49,736 bases of DNA, taken from the NCBI GenBank assembly GCA_040752115.1, contig JBFMFB010000016.1, positions 1 to 49,736 of the forward strand, in the 5' to 3' direction. Below are positions 24,141 through 32,263 of this stretch, one piece after another; the first letter of the stretch is position 1, and every line of letters begins with the position of its first letter. The DNA comes from JBFMFB01 sp040752115 (lineage in GTDB: Bacteria > Pseudomonadota > Gammaproteobacteria > Burkholderiales > Sulfuricellaceae). The position numbers and the translations under genes are program-made. Below the pieces are notes generated by a model, which worked only from the letters and a program-made list of their open reading frames with translations, was not told the origin of the DNA and did no database searches.

Positions 24141-24881
24141 ATGGATTTTATCAGCATAATCGGCTTGGTGATGGCGCTGGCGGCCATTCTTGGCGGCCAG
24201 GTGCTGGAAGGCGGGCACGTCGGCTCACTGCTCCAGGTGACGGCATTCGTCATCGTCATGGGCGGCACCGTCGGCGCCGTCATGCTGCAAAGCTCGCCGC
24301 GAGTGTTCCTGCAAGCGATGAAATTGGCCAAGTGGGTGGTTTTTCCGCCCAAGGCCGAGGCGCAGCACCTGATCGAGCAGGTGCTCGCCTGGAGCCAGAC
24401 TGCCCGCAAAGGTGGGTTGCTGGCGCTGGAGCCGGCGATCGAAGGACTGACCGATCCCTTCATGCAAAAGGGCCTGCAGATGCTGGTGGATGGCGCTGAG
24501 CCGGAAAAAATCCGCGAGGCGCTGGAAGTGGAAATCGGCACTTATGAGGAGCACCAGCGCCAGGCCGCCAAGGTGTGGGAAGGCGCGGGGGGCTATGCTC
24601 CGACTATCGGCATCATCGGCGCGGTGATGGGGCTCATCCACGTCATGGAAAATCTATCCGATCCGGCCAAGCTGGGCGGGGGTATCGCGGTCGCATTTGT
24701 CGCCACGATCTACGGCGTAGGTTCCGCCAACCTGATTTTCTTGCCGGTCTCCAACAAGCTCAAGGCCATCATTGCGCAGGAGGTGGTGGGGCGGGAGATG
24801 CTGATCGAGGGGCTCTGCTCGATCGCGAACGGCGAGAACCCCCGCGCAATCGAGACAAAATTGCAGGGTTACATGCTGTAA
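24141..24881 (+). CDS. motC: Flagellar stator protein MotC (MotA family)
   Basis: 246 aa. Four membrane helices are predicted (about 4-22, 30-48, 150-170, 182-202). The family signature AKVWEGAGGYAPTIGIIGAVMGLIHVMENL, with the conserved Pro residues of helix 3, is intact. The cytoplasmic loop between helices 2 and 3 carries the charged residues that contact FliG. The length and location beside fliA and motD fit the MotC branch of the MotCD stator rather than MotA of an independent MotAB pair. It conducts ions together with MotD to drive rotation. Confidence 0.92.
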   Translation: MDFISIIGLVMALAAILGGQVLEGGHVGSLLQVTAFVIVMGGTVGAVMLQSSPRVFLQAMKLAKWVVFPPKAEAQHLIEQVLAWSQTARKGGLLALEPAIEGLTDPFMQKGLQMLVDGAEPEKIREALEVEIGTYEEHQRQAAKVWEGAGGYAPTIGIIGAVMGLIHVMENLSDPAKLGGGIAVAFVATIYGVGSANLIFLPVSNKLKAIIAQEVVGREMLIEGLCSIANGENPRAIETKLQGYML

Positions 24882-24951
24882 TTGCGGTTTAGGCTTGGAA
24901 GAACAGGCCCTGTTTCGCCTTCCCCGAAACCCGACCAATGCCGGACTGAAC

Positions 24952-25764
24952 ATGGCGCGCAAGAAAAAGCACGAGGACCACGACAACCACGAGCGCTGGC
25001 TGGTTTCCTACGCCGATTTCATTACCTTGTTGTTCGCCTTCTTTGTCGTGATGTATGCCATTTCCTCGATCAACGAGGGCAAATACCGCGTATTGAGCGA
25101 ATCGCTCGTCAACGCCTTCCAGAACGTCCCCCATAGCGCCGAATCGAGCCGGATCAGCCCGAATACGGCAAACCGCTCCTCGGCCGCCCAGAACATGCTC
25201 AAACAGCCGACGGCGATCAAGAAAGGCGATCCGGCGCAGGAATCCCGCCGCAAGCGGCAGGAAGAGAAGATGAAAGGGATCGCCAAGGATATCCTCAAGG
25301 TGCTGGAGCCGCTCGTCAAGGAAGGGCAGGTGAGAGTGTCGCAAAGCGTTCGCGGGGTGATGATCGAGATCAATGCCAGTGTTCTGTTCGCGCCGGGGCA
25401 GGCGGTGCTCGAGAAGGATTCGGTCCGGGTGCTGAAAGCGGTGGCGCAGGTGTTGGCAGGGGTGGAGAACGCGGTGCAGGTGGAAGGGCATACCGACAAT
25501 GTGCCGATCGGCACGCTCGCCTATCCTTCCAACTGGGAGCTTTCCACTGCGCGCGCCAGCAGCGTGGTGCGCCTGTTCATCGAAAACGGGGTAGCCCCTT
25601 CGCGCCTGACAGCGCTCGGCTATGCGGAGAATCGCCCGGTTGAGTCGAACGATGCGGCGGACGGCCGCGCCCGGAACCGGCGCGTGACCGTCATGATCCA
25701 GCCCGATGCGCAGGAAGCAGTCACCCTTATTCCGTTGGGTGGGAGCGCTTCTCCGGCGCGGTAA
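24952..25764 (+). CDS. motD: Flagellar stator protein MotD (MotB family)
   Basis: 270 aa. The basic N-terminus (MARKKKHEDHDNHERW) is followed by one membrane helix that includes the ion-binding Asp (SYADFITLLFAFFVVMYAISSI). A linker and plug region follows, then a C-terminal OmpA-like peptidoglycan-binding domain (VQVEGHTDNVPIGTLAYPSNWELSTARASSVVRLFIENGV). It anchors the stator to the cell wall. ATG 24952 fits the family; an in-frame upstream start at 24895 would add 19 unlikely residues. It ends the rightward operon, convergent with flgN 73 bases away. Confidence 0.93.
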   Translation: MARKKKHEDHDNHERWLVSYADFITLLFAFFVVMYAISSINEGKYRVLSESLVNAFQNVPHSAESSRISPNTANRSSAAQNMLKQPTAIKKGDPAQESRRKRQEEKMKGIAKDILKVLEPLVKEGQVRVSQSVRGVMIEINASVLFAPGQAVLEKDSVRVLKAVAQVLAGVENAVQVEGHTDNVPIGTLAYPSNWELSTARASSVVRLFIENGVAPSRLTALGYAENRPVESNDAADGRARNRRVTVMIQPDAQEAVTLIPLGGSASPAR

Positions 25765-25837
25765 AGGCCAGTCTTTGCTTTTTCAGCGTATCCTGCAGCG
25801 GAAGGGAGAGGAGGGTGGCAAGGCGCCGGAATGGAAA

Positions 25838-26320
25838 TTAGACTTTACCCAGCGGACGTCCGCTTCCAAAGCCATAAGTCTGCCCGTCCGGGCCGTAGAG
25901 GCTAGCCTGGTTAGCTGCAGACTGCAGCACTGCCAGCGCTTGCTGATTGTGGCGCAGCCGGTTTTCGATCATGCTGCCGTTGGTTTCGTTGGCTTGACGA
26001 GCGGCGTCGGCCGCCTGCAGCAGATCGTTCCACAGAATCCGGAGTTCGTTTGAGGGGGAGTCGTGCCGTTCCAGCCATGCTTCCAAGCCTTGCCGGTCGG
26101 CTCCAAAGCCGGCGTCGGCGAGAAGCCGGCTGCGGTTTTCGGCAAGCCGGGATAGCGCGCTGACTTGCTCCGTTTTCCGCTTGGCGAGTTCTGTCAGATG
26201 GTCGGTATTGCCCTTGACAAGGGCATCCTGCTCGTCCTGCAGGATTCCGAGGAACAGCCGGAAAACCGCCAGCTCCGCCCGCAAGTTTTCGGCGAAAATA
26301 TCGGATGCGCTGTGAGCCAA
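25838..26320 (-). CDS. flgN: Flagellar chaperone FlgN
   Basis: 160 aa, helical throughout. It has the FlgN pattern: an N-terminal antiparallel helical pair around 'FRLFLGILQDEQDALVKGNTDHLTELAKRKTEQV', and a C-terminal tail that ends shortly after 'IENRLRHNQQALAVLQSA', which binds hook-filament junction proteins. It protects FlgK and FlgL, encoded in this window, before export. The only reasonable start is TTG at 26320, 14 bases after the flgM stop, with no strong Shine-Dalgarno; translational coupling with flgM is likely. Confidence 0.88.
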   Translation of the reverse strand: MAHSASDIFAENLRAELAVFRLFLGILQDEQDALVKGNTDHLTELAKRKTEQVSALSRLAENRSRLLADAGFGADRQGLEAWLERHDSPSNELRILWNDLLQAADAARQANETNGSMIENRLRHNQQALAVLQSAANQASLYGPDGQTYGFGSGRPLGKV

Positions 26321-26333
26321 AGCTGCCGCCGAC

Positions 26334-26648
26334 TCAGCCGTTCTGTTTCAGGACCAGTTCTTTGACTGAGGTGAGTAGCCGTTCCGCAACCGCATCCGGG
26401 TTGATCTTGAAGCGCCCTTCGCTGATCGCCTGCTTGATCGCTTCCACCCGTGCGGTATCTACGACCTGCACATTGGCTAGGCTGCTTTCCAGTGCCTGCA
26501 GCTGCGAGGACAGCGGGGTGAGCTTGACGTCATCTTGCGGTGCGGCCTGGGGAACGCTTGCCACTTTGCCGCTGCCGGTAGGAGCCGGTTTTGCCGGGCC
26601 GGTGCTTGCGCCTGCGAGGGGTTTGCTCGCTGAGTTGTCGATTTTCAA
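26334..26648 (-). CDS. flgM: Anti-sigma-28 factor FlgM
   Basis: 104 aa. The N-terminal half is Ala/Pro/Ser-rich and disordered, as needed for export. The C-terminal half is the FliA-binding domain (VKLTPLSSQLQALESSL...VDTARVEAIKQAISEGRFKINPDAVAERLLTSVKELV). FlgM inhibits FliA until the hook is complete and then leaves through the export gate. The gene is preceded by a near-consensus sigma28 promoter at 26698-26724, which makes a feedback loop, and is followed by flgN. Confidence 0.96.
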   Translation of the reverse strand: MKIDNSASKPLAGASTGPAKPAPTGSGKVASVPQAAPQDDVKLTPLSSQLQALESSLANVQVVDTARVEAIKQAISEGRFKINPDAVAERLLTSVKELVLKQNG

Positions 26649-26697
26649 GATGTAGTCCTCAAATGTATTCCGGTTTACCCGTTCTTCGATGACTAAT

Positions 26698-26724
26698 ATA
26701 GCGGCGCCAGATGATCAAACTTTA
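26698..26724 (-). promoter_or_regulatory. Sigma-28 promoter of flgMN
   Basis: On the minus strand: TAAAGTTT (26724-26717), 11 bases, GCCGCTAT (26705-26698). The FliA consensus is TAAAGTTT-N11-GCCGATAA, so the -35 is perfect, the spacing exact, and the -10 differs at two positions. The leader to the flgM ATG is about 45 bases. Confidence 0.88.
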
Positions 26725-26812
26725 GCCACCAAACAAAAAACTTTGCCAACCGGCTTCTGGCCTTGAAGTATAACAATATTTCCGAGGGGCGGGAAACGCC
26801 GCTGTCGGTCGG

Positions 26813-27517
26813 TTAGAAAGAAATTTCCACGATACCGCCTGCTCTCGCCGTGCCGCTTACCACCTGGCCAGACGGGGTGCGTACGGCAACCGCCTGCCCT
26901 TCCGCTGCATTGGCCAGCGCCTTGCCTTCCGAGCTTACGCTGAAACCGCGCCCCCGGACGACAAGCTTCACAGTCTGCCCCTGGGTGACGACCAGCGGTG
27001 GGCGCAGCGCCTCGGTACGCAGCGGGTAGCCGGAGGGCACGCTGCCGACGACGGTTTTGCCGATGGCCTGGGCGGGGTCGGTCAGGATTCCGGCGGGCAA
27101 CTGGGTGATGTCTTCCGTTTTCATCAGGATGTCGGCTTGGCCGACGGTCTGGCCGTGCGACAGGGGTTTGGCGGCAATGACGACTTGGGCAGTAACTTTT
27201 ACCGTGACCGGGATATAGACCGTCCATGCGGATGGCGCTTGGCAGCGGACGCCGATCGTGGTGCTGCCCCACAGGCGACTGCCGGCGGGAAGGAAAGCTT
27301 CCGGCTGGGGGCAGGCCGGCAGGCGCAAGCGCGGGTCGATGGCCCCAACGGTTACGGACGTCTGGCCGGGCAGCTCCGCCGCTTGCCGCAAGGCAAAGTT
27401 TTCCGCTACGGAGCGCAGTCCTTCCGCCTCGTGCCAGGCAATCTCCGCCATTGCGGCACTGGGTGGTATCAGGGTCAGGCAGAGGAAAAGCAGGCGCAGT
27501 AGCATCGGCGTAAGCAT
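26813..27517 (-). CDS. flgA: P-ring assembly chaperone FlgA
   Basis: 234 aa. A Sec signal peptide is visible (LLRLLFLCLTLIPPSAAMA, cleavage near residue 24). A conserved SAF-type beta domain follows, with 'VVIAAKPLSHGQTVGQADILMKTEDITQLPAGILTDPAQAIGKTV', and the C-terminal barrel ends VRTPSGQVVSGTARAGGIVEISF. It acts in the periplasm to help FlgI form the P ring; flgI lies about 7 kb away. It starts at ATG 27517 and is divergent from the diguanylate cyclase gene. A gap of 164 bases, holding the sigma28 promoter, separates it from flgM. Confidence 0.93.
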   Translation of the reverse strand: MLTPMLLRLLFLCLTLIPPSAAMAEIAWHEAEGLRSVAENFALRQAAELPGQTSVTVGAIDPRLRLPACPQPEAFLPAGSRLWGSTTIGVRCQAPSAWTVYIPVTVKVTAQVVIAAKPLSHGQTVGQADILMKTEDITQLPAGILTDPAQAIGKTVVGSVPSGYPLRTEALRPPLVVTQGQTVKLVVRGRGFSVSSEGKALANAAEGQAVAVRTPSGQVVSGTARAGGIVEISF

Positions 27518-27663
27518 ACGGTTTTGCGAATGGCGGCACAGGCAGCCAGCTGTTGAATATTAGCACGACCGCCGGCCCTGCGCCGGCGTGAATTTTTTCC
27601 TCCTGCGGCGTTAGCCAGTGATATACTTTTTCCGCTGGGTATTCCCCTCCCCACAAATTTCCC

Positions 27664-29292
27664 ATGCCGGAACTGACCAATCCTACCGATATTGCGCGCG
27701 AAACCCTGAAGCTGCTGGCGGCGCGCCGGGTCGCTCCCACTCCCGAGAATTACCTGAGAATTTACCAGGAAATCGCCGGCGTTCCCCCGGCCGCGGAAGC
27801 TTCGGCGCACTGGGCCGAGCTGATCCGGGAATTGATCCGCCAGTGGGATTTGAAGCAAAGCGGCCAGACTGCCGCCCGCAAGAAGGAAACCCTGGAACGG
27901 GTGCTGATCAATTTCGCCAAGGACCCCGCCGTGCTATTCACCAAGCTGCAGGCGCTGGTGGGATCCTGGGCCGAGAATCCGGCGACCCAGCCCGGTATTC
28001 CGGTTGATGACGCGGCGGAAGAAGGTGCCGCCGGCGAAAACCAGATCAGGGTGGCGGCGCCCGCAAGCAGCTTCGAGATTCAGGTAGGGGATCCGAGACG
28101 TATGCTGCAGGAGATGTTGGCACTGACCATCGAAACCGGAGTGGCGCCGCGACTGACACAGTTTCCGGATCTCCACGGAGAAGCCAGCAAGCTGGCGCAG
28201 CAGGCGCGCGACGCTGCCGATGCGGGGGCGCTGCAAAATCTGGCCAAGGAGCTGAAGCGGTTTTGGGTCAAACTCGAACTGCGCAACGAATCCGATGCGC
28301 AGGTTCTCGACGGCCTGCTGAAACTGCTGCGCCTGCTGGTGGACAACATCAGCGAGCTGGTGCTGGACGACCAGTGGTTGCGCGGACAGATCGCCGTGGT
28401 ACAAAACATCATTTCCCATCCGCTTGATACCCGCGTGCTGTATGACGCCGAGCGCAGCTTCAAGGAAGTGATCTTCAAGCAGAGCGCCCTGAAACAGGGA
28501 CTGAACGAAGCCAAGACCACCCTCAAGAGCATGGTGACGGCCTTCATCGACCGCATGAGCGAAATGTCGGAGAGCACCAGCGATTACCACAAGAAGATCG
28601 AGCTATATTCGGAAAAGATCAGCCAGACGGAGGACATCAACCAGTTGAACCATATCCTGGGCGAGCTGATGCGGGATACCCGGGGAATGCAGCTGGACAT
28701 GATGCGCTCGCGCGACGAGCTGCTGGAAGCGCGCAGGCAGGTGGAGGCGGCGGAGAACAAGATCCGGCAACTGGAGGCGGAGCTGGATCAGGTGACTGAA
28801 CTGGTGCGGGAAGATCATCTGACCGGCACGCTCAACCGGCGCGGCCTGGACGATGCCTTCGAGCGCGAACTGGCCCGCGCCGAGCGTAGCAAATTGCCGC
28901 TGTCCGTGGCGCTGCTGGACATCGATCACTTCAAGCGTCTCAACGACACTTATGGCCACGATGCCGGCGACGAGGCGCTCGTCCACCTGGTGCGGATCGT
29001 CAAGGAAGCCCTGCGGCCGTCGGACGTCATTGCGCGCTTTGGCGGCGAGGAATTCGTCATCCTGCTGCCGGAGACGGCGATCGACGAGGCCGTCAAGGTC
29101 ATGATCCGCGTCCAGCGCAGCCTGACAAAAAAGTTTTTCCTACACGACAATCAGCGCCTGCTCATTACCTTCAGCGCGGGCGTGGCGCTGCGCGCCTCCG
29201 GCGAGTCGGCGGACGCGGTGATTTCCCGCGCCGACGCTGCGCTGTACCAGGCAAAAGAGGCCGGCCGAAACCGGGTCATTGCCGCCGGCTAG
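27664..29292 (+). CDS. GGDEF diguanylate cyclase in the flagellar cluster
   Basis: 542 aa, with no signal peptide or membrane helix. Residues 1-330 are helical without a recognised sensor domain; 340-385 form a likely coiled coil (RDELLEARRQVEAAENKIRQLEAELDQV). The C-terminal GGDEF domain (about 388-540) has the active-site motif GGEEF (460-464) and the allosteric I-site RPSD (451-454) exactly five residues before it. It should therefore make cyclic di-GMP and be feedback-inhibited by it. The gene sits between flgA and flgB, a place that suggests control of motility, flagellar gene expression or motor output. A perfect inverted repeat follows the stop. Confidence 0.93.
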   Translation: MPELTNPTDIARETLKLLAARRVAPTPENYLRIYQEIAGVPPAAEASAHWAELIRELIRQWDLKQSGQTAARKKETLERVLINFAKDPAVLFTKLQALVGSWAENPATQPGIPVDDAAEEGAAGENQIRVAAPASSFEIQVGDPRRMLQEMLALTIETGVAPRLTQFPDLHGEASKLAQQARDAADAGALQNLAKELKRFWVKLELRNESDAQVLDGLLKLLRLLVDNISELVLDDQWLRGQIAVVQNIISHPLDTRVLYDAERSFKEVIFKQSALKQGLNEAKTTLKSMVTAFIDRMSEMSESTSDYHKKIELYSEKISQTEDINQLNHILGELMRDTRGMQLDMMRSRDELLEARRQVEAAENKIRQLEAELDQVTELVREDHLTGTLNRRGLDDAFERELARAERSKLPLSVALLDIDHFKRLNDTYGHDAGDEALVHLVRIVKEALRPSDVIARFGGEEFVILLPETAIDEAVKVMIRVQRSLTKKFFLHDNQRLLITFSAGVALRASGESADAVISRADAALYQAKEAGRNRVIAAG

Positions 29293-29297
29293 GCGGC

Positions 29298-29317
29298 TTT
29301 TGCCGCAAGCGGCAAAA
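29298..29317. terminator. Inverted repeat after the cyclase gene, possible terminator
   Basis: TTTTGCCGC (29298-29306), two bases, GCGGCAAAA (29309-29317) form a perfect 9-bp stem six bases after the cyclase stop, followed by ATTT only. The T-run is short on the plus strand, so termination may be weak. Confidence 0.6.
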
Positions 29318-29360
29318 ATTTGCCGCATGGCTTCAGTCCTGGATGCCGAGCTCCGGCCGC

Positions 29361-29427
29361 GCCTTCCGCCTTCCGCCTTCCGCCTTCCGCCTTCCGCCTT
29401 CCGCCTTCCGCCTTCCGCCTTCCGCCT
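29361..29427. repeat. Tandem heptanucleotide repeat (GCCTTCC)9 before flgB
   Basis: Nine perfect copies of GCCTTCC (29361-29423) and a partial tenth (29424-29427). The array ends two bases before the -24 element of the flgB sigma54-type promoter. Because 7 is not a multiple of 3 or of the helical turn, changes in copy number would shift the phase of anything bound upstream. The same unit occurs in the iscS-iscU hairpin at about 13500-13515. Confidence 0.97.
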
Positions 29428-29428
29428 C

Positions 29429-29444
29429 TGGCACGTTTCCTGCT
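29429..29444 (+). promoter_or_regulatory. Sigma-54 type promoter of the flgB operon
   Basis: TGGCACG (29429-29435), four bases, CTGCT (29440-29444). This matches the RpoN consensus TGGCACG-N4-TTGCW with one change and has the obligatory GG/GC spacing. Transcription would start near 29455, leaving a short leader with GGAGA before the flgB ATG at 29470. An enhancer-binding regulator (FleQ/FlrC-like) is implied but not encoded here. Confidence 0.8.
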
Positions 29445-29469
29445 TGACTCCGTTCGGAGATTCTTCGTC

Positions 29470-29877
29470 ATGGAGCAAGCGATGGTTAGCGGAATGGATG
29501 CAGAGATCGGGTTTATGCGCGATGCGCTGAAGCTGCGCGAATACCGCCAGCAGGTTCTGGCGGGGAACATCGCCAACGCGGACACCCCGAATTACAAGGC
29601 GGTGGACATTGATTTTGCCGCGGCGCTGCGCAATGCGGAGAAAGCGCAGGCGGTCGCGCTCAACATCACTTCGCCGCGCCATCTGCAGGGGGCGCAGGGC
29701 AACCCGCTGGGTGCGCAGACCCTGTATCGCGCCGCCGTGCAGCCCAGCATCGACGGCAATACCGTGGACATGGACGTGGAACGGGCGCAGTTTGCCGACA
29801 ATGCGATCCACTACCAGTTCGTCGTGGATCGCCTCAATGGCAGATTCAAAGAAATGCTTGACGCCATTCGGGGCTGA
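29470..29877 (+). CDS. flgB: Flagellar proximal rod protein FlgB
   Basis: 135 aa, the normal length. It has the N-terminal rod signature YRQQVLAGNIANADTPNYKAVDIDF and the C-terminal helix 'MDVERAQFADNAIHYQFVVDRLNGRFKEMLDAIRG'. FlgB lies at the base of the rod next to the MS ring and export gate. ATG 29470 has GGAGA 7-10 bases upstream. The frame stays open upstream through the heptamer array and would read SAFRLPP repeats, but that is not coding. It is the first gene of flgBCDEFGHIJKL. Confidence 0.95.
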   Translation: MEQAMVSGMDAEIGFMRDALKLREYRQQVLAGNIANADTPNYKAVDIDFAAALRNAEKAQAVALNITSPRHLQGAQGNPLGAQTLYRAAVQPSIDGNTVDMDVERAQFADNAIHYQFVVDRLNGRFKEMLDAIRG

Positions 29878-29882
29878 CGATC

Positions 29883-30287
29883 ATGTCTTTATTTAACTTG
29901 TTCGATATCGCTGGTTCCGCCATGACGGCGCAATCCCAGCGCCTCAACGTGGTGGCGAGCAACATTGCCAACGCCGATAGCGCCACCAGTTCCACCGGTC
30001 AGCCCTACCGCGCCAAACAGGTGGTGTTCAGCGCGGTGCCGCTGAATGGTGGGGACGCTGCCGGCGTCAGGGTGGCGAAAGTGATCGAGGACCCCGCGCC
30101 GATGAAGCTGATATACGACCCAAAGCATCCGCTGGCCGATTCGAAGGGGTATATCGCCATGCCAAACGTCAATGCGGTGGAAGAGATGGTGAACATGATT
30201 TCGGCGTCGCGCTCGTACCAGAGCAGCGTGGACGTGATGAACACGGCGAAGACGCTGCTGCTGAAGACGCTGACGTTAGGTCAGTAA
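29883..30287 (+). CDS. flgC: Flagellar proximal rod protein FlgC
   Basis: 134 aa. The N-terminus 'FDIAGSAMTAQSQRLNVVASNIANADSATSSTGQPYRAKQVVF' and the C-terminus 'YIAMPNVNAVEEMVNMISASRSYQSSVDVMNTAKTLLLKTLTLGQ' are the two halves of the rod D0 coiled coil. It polymerises between FlgB and FlgG in the rod. It starts 5 bases after flgB. Exported without a signal peptide through the flagellar type III apparatus. Confidence 0.96.
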   Translation: MSLFNLFDIAGSAMTAQSQRLNVVASNIANADSATSSTGQPYRAKQVVFSAVPLNGGDAAGVRVAKVIEDPAPMKLIYDPKHPLADSKGYIAMPNVNAVEEMVNMISASRSYQSSVDVMNTAKTLLLKTLTLGQ

Positions 30288-30315
30288 CCGGAAAGTTTGA
30301 AGTGAGGAGGTGTTT

Positions 30316-30987
30316 ATGAGCACGGTTCAAGGTACGGCCAATGCAACCAGCACGCTGTCGGGCTCGAAAGGCAGCACGGGAAGTAAATCCTCGGTGCAGG
30401 AAACGCAGGATCGGTTCCTGAAGCTGCTGGTCACCCAGATGAAAAATCAGGACCCGCTCAATCCCATGGACAACGCGCAGGTCACCACCCAGATGGCGCA
30501 ACTTAGCACCGTGAGCGGAATCGACAAGCTGAATACCACGCTCGAGGCGATGTCCGGTTCGTTTGCCTCAAGCCAGGCGCTGCAGGCGGCCGGCATGATC
30601 GGGCGCGGGGTGCTGGCCTCCGGCTCATCCCTTGTTCTGCAAAACGGCATGGCCGCAGGCGGTTTCGAGTTGAAGCAGCCGGTGGACAAGGCGGTGGTCA
30701 CGATCAAGGATGCGGCGGGCAACGTTCTGCACCGCGTGAATATGGGGGCGCAACCTTCCGGGATCGTGACGTTCCAGTGGGATGGCGTCAAGGATGACGG
30801 TGCGCCCGCGCCAAGCGGCACTTACACTTTCGAGGTAAATGCCACCCAGAATGGTCAGAAGGTGACCGCCGACAGGCTTGCGCTTGGCCAAGTGGAGAGT
30901 GTTTCCATCGGCAGCGGGGGAGCGATGAAGCTCAACACCGACGGGCTGGGTGCGGTCGAGTTGGCCAAGGTTAAACAGATCTTTTAG
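30316..30987 (+). CDS. flgD: Hook assembly scaffold protein FlgD
   Basis: 223 aa. The N-terminal FlgD domain has 'QDRFLKLLVTQMKNQDPLNPMDNAQVTTQMAQLSTVSGIDKLN', and the C-terminal part has the FlgD Ig-like/FlgD_Tudor region (GIVTFQWDGVKDDGAPAPSGTYTFEV). It caps the growing hook and is discarded at completion. ATG 30316 with GAGGAGG 5 bases upstream is preferred to the GTG at 30310 that overlaps that ribosome-binding site. Confidence 0.95.
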   Translation: MSTVQGTANATSTLSGSKGSTGSKSSVQETQDRFLKLLVTQMKNQDPLNPMDNAQVTTQMAQLSTVSGIDKLNTTLEAMSGSFASSQALQAAGMIGRGVLASGSSLVLQNGMAAGGFELKQPVDKAVVTIKDAAGNVLHRVNMGAQPSGIVTFQWDGVKDDGAPAPSGTYTFEVNATQNGQKVTADRLALGQVESVSIGSGGAMKLNTDGLGAVELAKVKQIF

Positions 30988-31001
30988 ATTGGGAGGAAAT
31001 C

Positions 31002-32231
31002 ATGAGTTTCCAGCAAGGATTGAGCGGATTGAACGCGGCTTCCAAAAGCCTCGACGTGATCGGCAACAACGTTGCCAATGCCGGGACGGTGGGGTTCAAG
31101 GGATCGCAGGCGCAATTTGCCGATGTGTTCTCCGCCGCGCTGGGCGGGGGCGGCGCCAGCCAGATCGGCATCGGCACCAAATTGGCGTCGGTGGCGCAGC
31201 AGTTTACCCAAGGCAACATTACCACGACTGCCAACCCGCTGGATATCGCGATCAACGGCAACGGCTTCTTCCGCATGAGCCAGAACGGCGCGGTTACCTA
31301 TACCCGGAATGGTCAGTTTCAGTTGGACAAGAATGGCTTCATCGTGAACAACAATGGCCTGCACCTGACCGGCTACGACGTGGATGCCACCGGCGCCATT
31401 ATCGCCACCACTCCGGTGGAGCTGCAATTTACGGCGAGCAAGCAAAGTCTGCCTTCCAATCCAACCGGGCTGATCAGCCTGGGCTTGAACCTCGATGCCA
31501 GGTCCGCGGTGCCGACCGTTGGTATCTTCAACCCCAACAACCCCTTAAGCTACAACAGCTCTACTTCGACGTCGGTTTATGACAGCTTGGGGAATAGCCA
31601 TGTATTCGCTGTCTATTTCGTGAAGCAGGCGGCTCCGGTCAATACCTGGAACGTGGAGGCCACGTTTGACGGCACCGTTGTTGCTCCCGCTCCCGGGACA
31701 CTGACTTTTAACGGTTCGGGCGCACTTACTACCGCGATGCCGCTTGCTCCGGCGATAAGTGTAGCGTTGACCAACGGCGCGAATACGCCCCTGGTTTTCA
31801 GCCTCGATTTCACCGGCTCCACCCAGTTCGGCTCAAACTTCGGCGTTAACACCCTGACCCAGGACGGTTTCGCTGCCGGCACCCTTGCCGGTTTCAATGT
31901 CGGCTCTGACGGCGTGATCGAGGGGCGCTATACCAATGGACAATCGAAGAATTTGGGGCAGGTGGTGCTGACCGATTTCGCCAACCCCCAGGGTTTGCAG
32001 CCCCTGGGCAACAATCAATGGGCGCAGACGCCGGAATCAGGACAGCCGCTGGTGGGGGCGCCCGGCACCGGCAAGATGGGGGTGATGCAATCGGCGGCGG
32101 TGGAAGATGCGAATATCGACCTGACCGCCGAACTGGTCGCCATGATTACCGCGCAGCGGATATACCAGGCCAATGCCCAGACCATCAAGACGCAGGATGC
32201 CGTGCTCCAGACCCTGGTGAACCTGAGGTAG
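31002..32231 (+). CDS. flgE: Flagellar hook protein FlgE
   Basis: 409 aa. It opens MSFQQGLSGLNAASKSLDVIGNNVANAGTVGFKGSQ and closes NIDLTAELVAMITAQRIYQANAQTIKTQDAVLQTLVNLR, the paired D0 helices; the middle is Ser/Thr/Asn-rich and variable, as usual for exposed hook domains. About 120 subunits form the hook, with length set by a FliK ruler that is not in this window. GGGAGGAA precedes ATG 31002 at good spacing. Followed by 32 bases of G-rich direct repeats (GTGAGG units) before flgF. Confidence 0.96.
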   Translation: MSFQQGLSGLNAASKSLDVIGNNVANAGTVGFKGSQAQFADVFSAALGGGGASQIGIGTKLASVAQQFTQGNITTTANPLDIAINGNGFFRMSQNGAVTYTRNGQFQLDKNGFIVNNNGLHLTGYDVDATGAIIATTPVELQFTASKQSLPSNPTGLISLGLNLDARSAVPTVGIFNPNNPLSYNSSTSTSVYDSLGNSHVFAVYFVKQAAPVNTWNVEATFDGTVVAPAPGTLTFNGSGALTTAMPLAPAISVALTNGANTPLVFSLDFTGSTQFGSNFGVNTLTQDGFAAGTLAGFNVGSDGVIEGRYTNGQSKNLGQVVLTDFANPQGLQPLGNNQWAQTPESGQPLVGAPGTGKMGVMQSAAVEDANIDLTAELVAMITAQRIYQANAQTIKTQDAVLQTLVNLR

Positions 32232-32263
32232 TGAGGGCAAGGCGTGAGGGGTGAGGAGAAGAG

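Noticed and set aside
29320..29469. In-frame upstream extension of flgB with SAFRLPP repeats
   Set aside because: It is the translation of the heptamer array; FlgB starts at 29470 with a ribosome site and normal length, downstream of the likely transcription start.
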